Below, one piece after another: positions 46,489 through 54,807 of a stretch of DNA of 64,000 nucleotides; the first letter of the stretch is position 1, and the number at the start of each line of letters is the position of its first letter. The DNA lies in NCBI GenBank assembly GCA_902801585.1, contig CADCIU010000001.1, positions 46,067 through 110,066 on the forward strand. The letters are read 5' to 3'. The translations under genes and the position numbers were made by a program. The notes below the pieces were generated by a model. It was not told where the DNA came from. It worked only from the letters and a program-made list of their open reading frames with translations, and ran no database searches. The DNA comes from an uncultured Lachnospiraceae bacterium (lineage in GTDB: Bacteria > Bacillota_A > Clostridia > Lachnospirales > Lachnospiraceae).

Positions 46489-46546
46489 TAAACCGCGTAT
46501 AAGGGGGATGGGAGACGAGTGGAGTCCGGATCAGTTCCTGATCAGA

Positions 46547-46822
46547 TCATTCATCCCATCCCTCATACAGTCTCACGATCACCGCGATCGTGCGGATGTG
46601 CTCGTTTTCCTGAAGCGCAATGTCGTCATAATCGGAAACGGGAGGCATATCCAAAGTATCCAAAAGTTCTGTCTGGATCCAGTCTCTGCACTCTGCGATC
46701 GCGTCATTAATGCACTCATCGAGTGTATCACCCTTTGCGGTACACATCTCAAGATCCGGAAAATAGGCGGTGTATTTGCCGTCATCGTTTTTCCTAAATA
46801 CAGCGGGATAACGAAATGTCAT
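46547..46822 (-). CDS. HicB-like protein without a HicA partner
   Basis: A 91-residue protein with the HicB partial RNase H-like fold: YPAVFRKNDDGKYTAYFPDL, then GDTLDECINDAIAECRDW. HicB is normally the antitoxin of HicA, a small dsRNA-binding toxin. No HicA-sized gene with its GSHH-type motif lies within the flanking 200 bases on either strand, so it is a solitary copy. It lacks a clear C-terminal DNA-binding domain. GAGAGAGG precedes the start. It is convergent with proA. Confidence 0.8.
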   Translation of the reverse strand: MTFRYPAVFRKNDDGKYTAYFPDLEMCTAKGDTLDECINDAIAECRDWIQTELLDTLDMPPVSDYDDIALQENEHIRTIAVIVRLYEGWDE

Positions 46823-46927
46823 AGCTTTACCTCTCTCATCATATAGAAAATTTTATCTGAAATATGATTCTGAAAACATATTCTTTTAATACTTTACCCT
46901 ATAACAGCTTTGTTTACAAATGCATAA

Positions 46928-46956
46928 TTGACCGATGGCTCTGAAATGAGTATTCT
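46928..46956 (+). promoter_or_regulatory. Promoter of the sensory operon
   Basis: TTGACC (46928-46933), 17-base spacer, TATTCT (46951-46956). A perfect 14-bp palindrome (46981-46994) lies just downstream of the predicted start. Confidence 0.55.
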
Positions 46957-46980
46957 GATAATGGTTATTTAGTATTCATC

Positions 46981-46994
46981 AACTAAATTTAGTT
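46981..46994. promoter_or_regulatory. Palindrome AACTAAATTTAGTT in the sensory-operon leader
   Basis: A perfect 14-bp inverted repeat without spacer, 40 bases upstream of the first gene. It is a candidate operator, possibly for the encoded response regulator. Confidence 0.4.
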
Positions 46995-47033
46995 ATAAAA
47001 TCATTTAAAATCTGTGTACCATGGAGGAAAAGT

Positions 47034-48008
47034 GTGAAAATACGGTATCAGACGATATACAGACTCGTGATGGCGCTGATGATATGCACGGTGCTGATCC
47101 TGACTGCCTCTTATATAATCTTCAGGCCGGATGCTTCGACCAACCAGAAGGAGAGGGCGCATCTGATCGGAGCGAGCTACATGACGATGAACAATGAGTT
47201 CTATGAGATCCTCAATGAACAGATCAGTCATCGCGTGGAGGCGGAAGGAGACCGGATCATTCTGCGCGATCCTGCGCTGAGTACGGATCGGCAGAAGGAA
47301 CAGATCGAAGAGATGCTGGACATGGGGATCGATGTTCTGATCCTGACACCGGTCAACGATGCCGGAATGACCGAGGTGCTTAAGAGGGCCCATGATATGG
47401 GAGTCAGGATCATTGTCGTAGATTCGAATGTCTCTGATACGGATCTGGTCGATTGCACGATCGTATCGGACAATTATGAAGCCGGCTGTATCGTCGGAGA
47501 CTATTTTTTGAGCAAACATAAGGAGTCCAATGTCGTCATCATGACACATGAGACAGCCATGTCCGGACGAGAGAGAGTGCGCGGATTTCTCGATACGATC
47601 CGGGGGCACGACGGGATCAAGGTCGTGGAACAAATTCCCTGTGAGGGACAGCTGGAGATCGCGATGCCAAAGCTTGAGGAACTGATCGAACAGGGCGTCG
47701 AATTTGACAGTGTATTCTGCCTCAACGATCTCGCCAGCATGGGAGCTGCTGCAGCATTGGAGAGCCATGGCCTTTTGGGAAGTGTAGAGATTTACGGGGT
47801 CGATGCCTCGCCCGATGCCAAGCAGCTGATCTACGAGGGACGCATGATGGCGAGTGCCGCGCAGTTTCCCACCAGAATCGGGGATGAAGCGTCGAATGCG
47901 GTTTACCGCCTCTTAAGCGGTGAAGAAGTGGAGAATTACATTTCCGTTCCGGTGGAGCTTGTAACAAGAGAAAATGTGGAACAGCACAACGTGGACCGCT
48001 GGCAGTAA
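47034..48008 (+). CDS. Membrane-anchored sugar-binding (RbsB/LacI-type) protein
   Basis: A 324-residue protein with one N-terminal hydrophobic helix (LVMALMICTVLILTASYIIF) and no lipobox. A type I periplasmic binding fold follows (GIDVLILTPVNDAGMTEVL, GVRIIVVDSNV, GREVRG-like SGRERVRGFLD, SVFCLNDLASMGAAAAL, IYGVDASPDAKQLI). The start is GTG 47034 behind GGAGGAAA. No ABC permease or ATPase gene accompanies it. The next gene is a histidine kinase, so it most likely presents a ligand, probably a sugar, to that kinase rather than feeding a transporter. Confidence 0.85.
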   Translation: MKIRYQTIYRLVMALMICTVLILTASYIIFRPDASTNQKERAHLIGASYMTMNNEFYEILNEQISHRVEAEGDRIILRDPALSTDRQKEQIEEMLDMGIDVLILTPVNDAGMTEVLKRAHDMGVRIIVVDSNVSDTDLVDCTIVSDNYEAGCIVGDYFLSKHKESNVVIMTHETAMSGRERVRGFLDTIRGHDGIKVVEQIPCEGQLEIAMPKLEELIEQGVEFDSVFCLNDLASMGAAAALESHGLLGSVEIYGVDASPDAKQLIYEGRMMASAAQFPTRIGDEASNAVYRLLSGEEVENYISVPVELVTRENVEQHNVDRWQ

Positions 48009-48053
48009 GCGTTTGTCAATATGTGTTTGCCTCTAAAACAAGGAAGATTGATT

Positions 48054-49382
48054 ATGATGGAAAAACTTGCAGTCGTCCACAGAGATTTTGACAGAGTGGA
48101 TCAGATACCGGAACTCGTCTTCCGGGTCCTGAACATGCTCAATTTCTTAATCCTGCTCTTTGTCACACTGACGACGCAGCACGCGCTGTGGGGATATGTC
48201 CACGAGGGGACAGCGCTGGAATTTCTGCTCAGGGCAGGATATGTACCTCCCATCGCTTGGAAGTATCCGGTCATCACGATGCTTTTCCTGCTGAGTCTTT
48301 TTCTGCTCCTTTCGGTGGAATGCAATAACCATCCGGAACTTGTGTGCAAGCTGATCCTTGAATTTATCATTACGCTCGGGATCAGCTATATGACGGGATT
48401 CAGCTATACCGGCATGATCGTGCTGCTCCTGGCGGATATCATGCGGTATACGATCGACTGGCAGAAAAGAGCGTTCTATATTTTGGCTGTCTCAGTGTTC
48501 TATCTTCTAATGAACGGCAATATCCTGCAGAGATGGATCAGAGTGATCCCTTTGGAAACGCTCTGGAAGTATTATCGCGCGGATCATCTCCAAAGAATGC
48601 TGGGAATCCTGAATATGCTGGGCCTGATCAATATTTTCCTTTTCATCTTTTATATGGTCATTCTGGCACTGGCCCAGATGAGTGAAAAGGAGAGGATCCT
48701 TGCACTGAATAATGAGCTCAAGGAGGCCAATTCGAAGTTGGAGGAATATGCTAACGAATCAGCCAGAATGGCGGAGACGAGAGAGAGAAACAGGCTCGCC
48801 CGAGAGATCCACGATACGCTGGGACACTCTCTGACAGGGATCATCACGGGGATTGAGGCCTGCATCATGCTGATGGATATCGCGCCGGAGGCCACGAAGG
48901 AACAGCTCAGGGCTATCGCGGAAGTGGCAAGGACAGGGATCATCGACGTCAGACACTCGGTAAAAGCACTGCATCCGGACGCTCTCGAGACAATGGACCT
49001 CGAAGACGCGCTCAGAAAGCTGATCGACAGCTCGATGCGGTCGACCGGTGTCCAGATCACTTTCCGGTTTGATGCGGATCTCAATCATTTCAACCAGGAC
49101 GAGGAGGACGTGGTCTACAGAGTCGTACAGGAGAGTATCACAAATGCGATCCGGCACGGTGCCGCGACCAGGATCCATGTGGAGATCATCCGTCAGGACG
49201 GGGACCTGCATATTATTATCTCTGATAACGGAAAGGGGTGTCAGGAAGTCAAACAGGGATTCGGACTCCATCACATGAACGAGAGATTGGAGATGCTCGG
49301 AGGCACACTGGAGTACGAGAGCAAGGACGGATTTATGATCCATGCGGTCATACCGATCCGATGGGGAACGGAGGAAGGATAA
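48054..49382 (+). CDS. DesK/LiaS-type sensor histidine kinase
   Basis: A 442-residue kinase with about six membrane helices in residues 20-220 and only short outside loops. A coiled coil follows, then the HisKA_3 box RNRLAREIHDTLGHSLTGI with His253, and an HATPase domain (VVQESITNAIRHG, ISDNGKGC, GFGLHHMNERLEMLGG). ATG 48054 follows AAGGAAG. ATG 48021 is in frame but lacks a site. With no extracellular sensor domain of its own, it probably depends on the binding proteins encoded on either side. Its partner regulator starts one base after its stop. Confidence 0.9.
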   Translation: MMEKLAVVHRDFDRVDQIPELVFRVLNMLNFLILLFVTLTTQHALWGYVHEGTALEFLLRAGYVPPIAWKYPVITMLFLLSLFLLLSVECNNHPELVCKLILEFIITLGISYMTGFSYTGMIVLLLADIMRYTIDWQKRAFYILAVSVFYLLMNGNILQRWIRVIPLETLWKYYRADHLQRMLGILNMLGLINIFLFIFYMVILALAQMSEKERILALNNELKEANSKLEEYANESARMAETRERNRLAREIHDTLGHSLTGIITGIEACIMLMDIAPEATKEQLRAIAEVARTGIIDVRHSVKALHPDALETMDLEDALRKLIDSSMRSTGVQITFRFDADLNHFNQDEEDVVYRVVQESITNAIRHGAATRIHVEIIRQDGDLHIIISDNGKGCQEVKQGFGLHHMNERLEMLGGTLEYESKDGFMIHAVIPIRWGTEEG

Positions 49383-49383
49383 C

Positions 49384-50064
49384 ATGATCAAAATATTGAT
49401 CGCTGATGATCAGGAGCTGATCCGGCAGAGTCTTTTAATCATTTTGGATAATATCCCGGACTTTCATGTGACAGACACGGCGGCGGACGGGCAGGAAGTG
49501 ATCCGCTGCGTCAAGAGGGAAAGACCGGACGTCATACTGATGGATATCCGAATGCCCAAGATGGACGGGGTGATCTGCACCCAGATCCTCAAGGAACAAT
49601 ATCCGGATGTCAAGATCATCATTCTGACGACATTTGACGATGATAAATATGTTTTCGATGCGCTCAAGTACGGCGCGAGCGGCTACCTTCTCAAGGGCAT
49701 CTCTATGAAGGAACTTTCAGATGCCATAAGAAAAGTCTACCAGGGAACGGCTATGATCAATGAGGACATCGCATCCAAGGTCGTCAAACTTTTCTCGAGA
49801 ATGGCAAAGAGCAACCTGACGATCCAGGTGGACGAGCAGCAGTCGGCCAGCCTCAGGAACAGCGAGTGGCAGATCATCGTACAGGTCGGCAGAGGACTCT
49901 CCAACAAGGAGATCGCCGCCAAGCTCAATTTGTCCGAGGGAACGGTGAGAAACAACCTGAGCAGCATTCTGAGCAAACTCGGACTCAGGGACAGGACGCA
50001 GCTTGCGATCTGGGCGGTGCAGTCAGGTGTGATCATGCGAGGATTCGAAGAAGAAGAGCAGTGA
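49384..50064 (+). CDS. NarL/FixJ-type response regulator
   Basis: A 226-residue regulator with a receiver domain (KILIADDQE, Asp54 in ILMDIRMPKMDG, TTFDDDKY, Lys in LLKGIS) and a C-terminal LuxR helix-turn-helix (GLSNKEIAAKLNLSEGTVRN, KLGLRDRTQLAIWAVQSG). Its start one base after the kinase stop implies coupled translation. The PTS operon just downstream of this gene set is the likely target. Confidence 0.93.
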   Translation: MIKILIADDQELIRQSLLIILDNIPDFHVTDTAADGQEVIRCVKRERPDVILMDIRMPKMDGVICTQILKEQYPDVKIIILTTFDDDKYVFDALKYGASGYLLKGISMKELSDAIRKVYQGTAMINEDIASKVVKLFSRMAKSNLTIQVDEQQSASLRNSEWQIIVQVGRGLSNKEIAAKLNLSEGTVRNNLSSILSKLGLRDRTQLAIWAVQSGVIMRGFEEEEQ

Positions 50065-50080
50065 GAGATAAGAGTGCTTT

Positions 50081-51424
50081 ATGAAGTTTTCATTTTTTAA
50101 GACCAGAAGATTCCGCGTCGGAATCAGTATATTGATCGCAATGACCTCCGTATTTCTGTTGACGGGACAGTACAAGAGGCTGCCGATGAACAAAGAGAAG
50201 ATACTGACCGTAGGTGTGTTCTCCGACAATTACTGGGATGTGCAGAACGGCTATGCGTACAAGATCCTTGACGATGCGATCGCAAAGTTCGAAGAGAAGC
50301 ACCCGGATATCAAGGTGAAATATGTCAGCGGGATCATGAAAGCCGATTACTCCGAATGGCTTTCGGAACAGATGATGAATGATGCGATGCCGGACGTTTT
50401 TTTCATTCTCGGCAATGATTTCAGCACATTTGCGAGGATCGGCGCGCTCAAGGAGTTGGACGATCTGATCCTGGAGGATGCCGGCTTTGAGACGGATATG
50501 TTTTACGAAGCAGCTTATCGCGCCGGAAACTACGGCGGCCGTCAATATGCGCTTCCTTTCGAGTGCGCTCCAAATATGATGTTCGTCAACAAGACCATAT
50601 TGGACCGGGAAGAAATAGATCTCCCTCCCAGAAACTGGACCTGGGACGACTTTTATGAGATCTGCAGAAAAGTCACCAAAGACACCGGAGGGAAAGGTGT
50701 GATCGATCAGTTCGGAACGGTCGGATATACCTGGAATGACGCCTTTGACGCAAACGATGTCAATCTGTTTGATGAAAAGGGAAGAAACTGCGATTTTACG
50801 GTGAAAGAGATCGGCGATGCGATCACTTTTTTGGAAAAACTGGAAGGCCTGAGCAGCGGATACGCGATCTCGGAGAGAAATTTTTCTCAGGGCAACGTAG
50901 CTTTCCAGCCAATGCTCTTTTCGGAGTACAGAGCATACAAATCGCAGGAACTGAGCATCAAAAAGTATTCGGGATTCGAATGGGAGTGTGTGACCATGCC
51001 TGCAGGTCCTTCGGGGGATAATTATTCCAGGCTGGATACGCTCTCGATCGCAATGAGCGAAGAGACTGCCCAGAAAGAAAATGCATGGGAGTTCATGAAG
51101 ATCCTGACTTCAGATCGGGAGATCCAATTCGAGATCTTTAAATACTCGGCGGGAATCTCGGTGCTTCCCGAGGTGACACAATCGCCCAAGACACTCGAGA
51201 GCATCACGGAGAGCACCGGATCCGCTTTCAATATGGATATCCTGGGGAGCGCCATGGAGAAAACTGTTACGCGGCCGAGATTCCGAGGATATGACAATGC
51301 GCTCGAAGAGGTGGGGATCGCGGTCAACTCGATTCTGGAGAGCCGGTCCAACATTCAGATGGAACAGATCATATGGAACCGGACGATCAACAATTATCTG
51401 AAATCCATGCAGATCGAACAATAG
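50081..51424 (+). CDS. Membrane-anchored family 1 extracellular solute-binding protein
   Basis: A 447-residue type II binding protein (maltose/multiple-sugar class) with DDAIAKFEEKHPDIKVKYV and MPDVFFILGND near the start, and ALPFECAPNMMFVNKTILD and NWTWDDFYEICRKV further on. The N-terminal helix (VGISILIAMTSVFLLTG) lacks a lipobox Cys, so the protein should stay anchored by this helix. No permease genes are present. It is the fourth gene of the sensory operon, 16 bases after the response regulator, and is probably a second ligand sensor for the kinase. A transport role with a distant permease is less likely. Confidence 0.85.
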   Translation: MKFSFFKTRRFRVGISILIAMTSVFLLTGQYKRLPMNKEKILTVGVFSDNYWDVQNGYAYKILDDAIAKFEEKHPDIKVKYVSGIMKADYSEWLSEQMMNDAMPDVFFILGNDFSTFARIGALKELDDLILEDAGFETDMFYEAAYRAGNYGGRQYALPFECAPNMMFVNKTILDREEIDLPPRNWTWDDFYEICRKVTKDTGGKGVIDQFGTVGYTWNDAFDANDVNLFDEKGRNCDFTVKEIGDAITFLEKLEGLSSGYAISERNFSQGNVAFQPMLFSEYRAYKSQELSIKKYSGFEWECVTMPAGPSGDNYSRLDTLSIAMSEETAQKENAWEFMKILTSDREIQFEIFKYSAGISVLPEVTQSPKTLESITESTGSAFNMDILGSAMEKTVTRPRFRGYDNALEEVGIAVNSILESRSNIQMEQIIWNRTINNYLKSMQIEQ

Positions 51425-51450
51425 AGCCTAATAAGTTAAAAGAAAGATAT

Positions 51451-51480
51451 AAAAAAAGTGCCCGCATGGGCACTTTTTTT
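51451..51480 (+). terminator. Intrinsic terminator ending the sensory operon
   Basis: A 13-bp stem (A-run plus GTGCCC at 51451-51463, with GGGCAC plus T-run at 51468-51480) closes GCAT. The flanking A and T runs suit both directions. Confidence 0.92.
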
Positions 51481-51503
51481 GTGTGTCCGGCCTCGAGACC
51501 GGG

Positions 51504-51519
51504 AATGACAATTGTCATT
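51504..51519. promoter_or_regulatory. Palindromic operator candidate upstream of the PTS operon
   Basis: AATGACAATTGTCATT is a perfect 16-bp palindrome, 155 bases upstream of the IIA start and about 70 bases before the possible -10 box TATACT (51586-51591). The -35 region is poor, which fits an activator-dependent promoter. Confidence 0.5.
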
Positions 51520-51605
51520 ATTTTGATGACATTTATCACTAATAATCGGTGACACATGTGAGATGAACTGATGACTGTGCTTTTATATACTTTTTATAAA
51601 AGTTC

Positions 51606-51625
51606 ACAGATTATTAATAATCTGT
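51606..51625 (+). promoter_or_regulatory. 20-bp palindrome in the leader of the PTS operon
   Basis: ACAGATTATT followed directly by its reverse complement, 34 bases upstream of the IIA start. It could be an operator or a small RNA hairpin near the transcript 5' end. Confidence 0.5.
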
Positions 51626-51658
51626 AGGATGAATGCAGAAAGAAAGGAGGATACGCAG

Positions 51659-52090
51659 TTGAAGTATGTAGTACTGGTCAGTCACGGTGAGTTTGCACCC
51701 GGTCTTCACAAAGCAGTGACAATGCTGGGCGGCGAGGACAGAGAAGACGTTCTCTCCACCAGCCTCAAGAACGGAATGGGCGCTGATGAGTTTGCAGACA
51801 ATATCAGAGAACTCCTCTCCGTCGTGGGAGAAGAGGACGAGATCATCATGTTTGCGGATATCGTGGGCGGATCTCCGCTTGCGACAGCAGCGAATGTCAT
51901 TGCAGAGAAAGGACTTCTTGCAAAGACGACCATGATCGGCGGAATGAATCTTCCTCTGGTCCTTACGGCAGTTCTCGGCAAAGATGATATGGATACCGAA
52001 GAGCTCAAGGAAGAGATCATCGAGGGCGCGAAAGAACAGATCAAAGAATTCGTTGTAGCCGTCGATGACGATGAGGAAGAAGATCTGTAA
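51659..52090 (+). CDS. PTS mannose-family IIA component
   Basis: A 143-residue IIA domain that accepts phosphate from HPr and passes it to IIB. His9 in VVLVSHGEFAPGL is the phosphorylation site. MFADIVGGSPLATAAN and MIGGMNLPLVL are typical. The start is TTG 51659, with AAAGGAGG nine bases upstream. An ATG at 51629 lies upstream of this site and is rejected. It is the first gene of a IIA-IIB-IIC-IID operon. The acidic tail is DDDEEEDL. Sugar specificity cannot be read from the sequence. Confidence 0.92.
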   Translation: MKYVVLVSHGEFAPGLHKAVTMLGGEDREDVLSTSLKNGMGADEFADNIRELLSVVGEEDEIIMFADIVGGSPLATAANVIAEKGLLAKTTMIGGMNLPLVLTAVLGKDDMDTEELKEEIIEGAKEQIKEFVVAVDDDEEEDL

Positions 52091-52134
52091 TCGGATCTTT
52101 AAGTAAAACAAGTTCACTTAACAGGAGGTTAACT

Positions 52135-52632
52135 ATGATTTCTTTCGTACGTGTTGATGACAGAATGATACACGGACAGACTGTTACCAGATGGTCCCTT
52201 GAGTATCCCTGCACAGGTCTGATCGCAGTCAATGATGCAGCTGCCAAGAATCCCGTTCTTAAGGGTGCCTATAAGAGCGCATCGGACAAGAAGACTTTTG
52301 TATGGGCTGTTGATGAGTTCATCGCAAAGGCTCCCAAGGTACTGGCTTCCAAGGATAAGTATTTCCTGATCACCAAGAATCCTATCGATATGAAGAAGAT
52401 TCTTGTCGACGCGGGCATCGTTCCCAGCGATGTCAAGACTGTGATCATCGGTCCCTGCAACGACCGTCCCGGAGCTGTTAAGCTCGGCAACAACCAGTCC
52501 ATCACACAGGATGAGGCGGATGCGCTGGAAGCGATCACAAAAGCCGGCTACGAGGTTGAGTTCGCACTTCTGAAAGAGACCGCGATCGGCAACTGGAAGA
52601 AGTTCAGAGGCCAGTTCGGTTACACAGACTAA
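52135..52632 (+). CDS. PTS mannose-family IIB component
   Basis: A 165-residue IIB protein. FVRVDDRMIHGQTVTRW contains the phosphorylated His13 that hands phosphate to the sugar in the IIC-IID channel. VNDAAAKNPVLKGAYK and VIIGPCNDRPGAVKLGN are family blocks. AACAGGAGG precedes ATG 52135. IIA and IIB are separate genes here, as in levD/levE-type systems. Confidence 0.95.
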   Translation: MISFVRVDDRMIHGQTVTRWSLEYPCTGLIAVNDAAAKNPVLKGAYKSASDKKTFVWAVDEFIAKAPKVLASKDKYFLITKNPIDMKKILVDAGIVPSDVKTVIIGPCNDRPGAVKLGNNQSITQDEADALEAITKAGYEVEFALLKETAIGNWKKFRGQFGYTD

Positions 52633-52671
52633 TCGGATCTGCCAAAATAGACACACGAAAAGGAGAAAGAA

Positions 52672-53532
52672 ATGTCAATTAATATATTTCAGGCAGTTAT
52701 TCTCGGATTATTTGCTTCCCTCTCCAGTATGCCTGGTCTGGGCGGAACATCCATCGGTAACTATACACTCGGCCGACCTCTGATCGGTGGTCTGGTCTGC
52801 GGTATCGTTCTCGGTGATATCCCCACCGGCATCATGGTCGGTGCTGCGATGCAGGTCGTCTATATCGCTCTGGTCACTCCCGGCGGAACCGTTTCCGCAG
52901 ACGTCCGTGCCGTTTCCTATATCGGAATCCCGCTCGCTATGATCGCTCTTAAGAGCTATGGCCTGGACCCCGCTTCCACGGAAGGCACAGCACTGGCTAC
53001 TTCCTTCGGAACCATGGTCGGTACCATCGGAACAGTTTTGTTCTACGGCACAGCGACGATGAACCTGGTATGGCAGCACATGGGCTGGGCATGGGTAGAT
53101 AAGAGAGAGTATGACAAGCTTCCTCTCGTAGACTATGTACTTCCCTGGATCTCTCACATCTGCTTCTCCCTGATTCCCACAGTGATCATGTGCATGGCAG
53201 GTGAGCCGGTTGTCAATCTGATCAAAGAAAAACTTCCTATGGACGGAATCCCGATGAAGACACTGTTCACAGTCGGTGCGCTCCTTCCCTGCGTAGGTAT
53301 TGCGATCCTGCTCAAGCAGATCGTCCGCAACGTTCTTGACTTTGTACCTTATCTGACAGGTTTCACACTGGCAGCTTCCATGGGCATCAACCTGGTTGCT
53401 TCCACTGTAATCGCAGGTATGTTCGCGATCCTGATCTACAAACTGAAGATGCTTGAGCTCAGAAAACCTGCGGCAGCAGCGTCCAGTGCAGCAGCTGAAA
53501 ACGGATGGGATGATGATGAGGAGGATATTTAA
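52672..53532 (+). CDS. PTS mannose-family IIC component
   Basis: A 286-residue polytopic membrane protein (ManY type) that forms the sugar path with IID. GGTSIGNYTLGRPLIGGLVCG and MVGAAMQVVYIALVTPGGTVSADVR are diagnostic. The C-terminus is Ala-rich and then acidic (DDDEEDI). It starts behind AAAAGGAG and ends two bases before the IID start. Confidence 0.94.
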   Translation: MSINIFQAVILGLFASLSSMPGLGGTSIGNYTLGRPLIGGLVCGIVLGDIPTGIMVGAAMQVVYIALVTPGGTVSADVRAVSYIGIPLAMIALKSYGLDPASTEGTALATSFGTMVGTIGTVLFYGTATMNLVWQHMGWAWVDKREYDKLPLVDYVLPWISHICFSLIPTVIMCMAGEPVVNLIKEKLPMDGIPMKTLFTVGALLPCVGIAILLKQIVRNVLDFVPYLTGFTLAASMGINLVASTVIAGMFAILIYKLKMLELRKPAAAASSAAAENGWDDDEEDI

Positions 53533-53534
53533 TC

Positions 53535-54374
53535 GTGGCTGAGAAAAAATTATCACCAAAAACATTAAGTTCTGGTTTTCACAGATGGTATTACGGTAAC
53601 CTGACTTGCTTCTCCCAGGAGCACATGCAGACTTTCGGTTACCTTTGCTCTATGCTCCCTCTCTGCAAAGAGCTCTATGCGGATGACCCCGACAGGATGG
53701 CGGAGTCGATGGATACTTACAGAACATTCTTCAACACTGAGCCTCAGCTCGGCGCCATCATCGTCGGTGTCACCGCAGGTCTTGAAGAAGCAAGAGCAAA
53801 CGGAGCAGAAGACGTAGACAGCGAGACCATCAACGGTCTTCGCGCAGGTCTGATGGGCCCCATTGCAGGTATCGGTGACTCCCTGGTAGTCGGTACCGTG
53901 ATCCCGATCCTTTTAGGTATCGCGATGGGTATGTCCGGCGGCGGATCTCCCATGGGTGCTATTTTCTACATCATCGTATGGAACCTCTTTGCATACTTCG
54001 GAATGCGCTTCCTGTACTTCAAGGGCTATGACATGGGTACCAAGGCGGTCGAATTCCTTGTCGGTGATATCGGTACTGCGATCCGTGAGGCCGTTACGAC
54101 TCTGGGCGGTATCGTCATCGGTGCGGTCTCTGCAACATGGGTATCCGTCAAGACAAGCTTTGCACTCTATAACGAAGCCGGTGAAGCTTATATGGTCCTT
54201 CAGGAAAAACTTGACAGCGTATTCCCGGGACTTCTCACTGCGATCTTTGTCATTTTCTGCTGGTGGCTGATGGCTAAAAAGCGCATGAGCCCGCTCAAGG
54301 TCATGGGACTTCTGGTCGTCATCGCATTCGTCGGTGTTCTGGTCGGATTCTTCAATCCCGGACTGTCCTATTAA
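53535..54374 (+). CDS. PTS mannose-family IID component
   Basis: A 279-residue membrane protein (ManZ type), partner of IIC. FHRWYYGNLTCFSQEHMQTFG, the EPQLGAIIVGVTAGLEE block and GLMGPIAGIGDSL are characteristic. The start is GTG 53535, two bases after the IIC stop with GAGGA upstream, giving tight coupling. Downstream, AAGGGG/CCCCTT (54414-54439) with a following T-rich stretch could attenuate transcription before the next gene. Confidence 0.94.
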   Translation: MAEKKLSPKTLSSGFHRWYYGNLTCFSQEHMQTFGYLCSMLPLCKELYADDPDRMAESMDTYRTFFNTEPQLGAIIVGVTAGLEEARANGAEDVDSETINGLRAGLMGPIAGIGDSLVVGTVIPILLGIAMGMSGGGSPMGAIFYIIVWNLFAYFGMRFLYFKGYDMGTKAVEFLVGDIGTAIREAVTTLGGIVIGAVSATWVSVKTSFALYNEAGEAYMVLQEKLDSVFPGLLTAIFVIFCWWLMAKKRMSPLKVMGLLVVIAFVGVLVGFFNPGLSY

Positions 54375-54413
54375 TACGGATCGAGCAGAAAGTTCAAGGA
54401 ACTTTTAGAAATC

Positions 54414-54444
54414 AAGGGGGTTCCTCAGGGGATCCCCTTTTCCC
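54414..54444 (+). terminator. Weak terminator-like hairpin after the IID gene
   Basis: AAGGGG (54414-54419) can pair with CCCCTT (54434-54439), followed by TTCCCTTGTTT. The stem is short, so partial read-through into the two small downstream genes is expected. Confidence 0.35.
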
Positions 54445-54476
54445 TTGTTTGCAATTATCCCGGGAAGGATGTCGTC

Positions 54477-54758
54477 ATGGCGGAACTTACAAAAAAGGAA
54501 CTGCTTGAAGAAGCAAAAAAACAGTCTGAAGCTCTTGAGAGGATCAGTCGATGGAGAACATATTCCATGGTCCTTTCCGCGATCGGTGTTGCTGTTCTCT
54601 ACATGGGACTCACAGGCAGCTGGAATAAATGGATCACCTGCGGGATCGGCGGCGCACTGATCGTGATCGGTCTGGTCTTTGCGGTCATCTGTAATCTCGG
54701 GATCCGGACCGGAAGAGACAATGTAGAAAAGATGCTCAGTGCAGCAGAGAAAGAATAA
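54477..54758 (+). CDS. Small two-helix membrane protein in the PTS operon
   Basis: A 93-residue protein. A charged N-terminal helix (ELTKKELLEEAKKQSEALER) is followed by two membrane helices (MVLSAIGVAVLYMGLTG and ITCGIGGALIVIGLVFAVI) and a cytoplasmic tail. I do not recognise a named family. Its place between IID and the HPr-like gene suggests an accessory role in this PTS or its control. GGGAAGGATG stands 5-14 bases before the ATG. Confidence 0.7.
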   Translation: MAELTKKELLEEAKKQSEALERISRWRTYSMVLSAIGVAVLYMGLTGSWNKWITCGIGGALIVIGLVFAVICNLGIRTGRDNVEKMLSAAEKE

Positions 54759-54807
54759 CACAGCGGAAAAAAGACGTTGCGGAATAAATACCGGCATGGA
54801 GGTTACC

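Noticed and set aside
47034..51424. Sugar ABC transporter operon based on the two binding proteins
   Set aside because: There are no permease or ATPase genes, both proteins lack lipoboxes, and a kinase-regulator pair sits between them.
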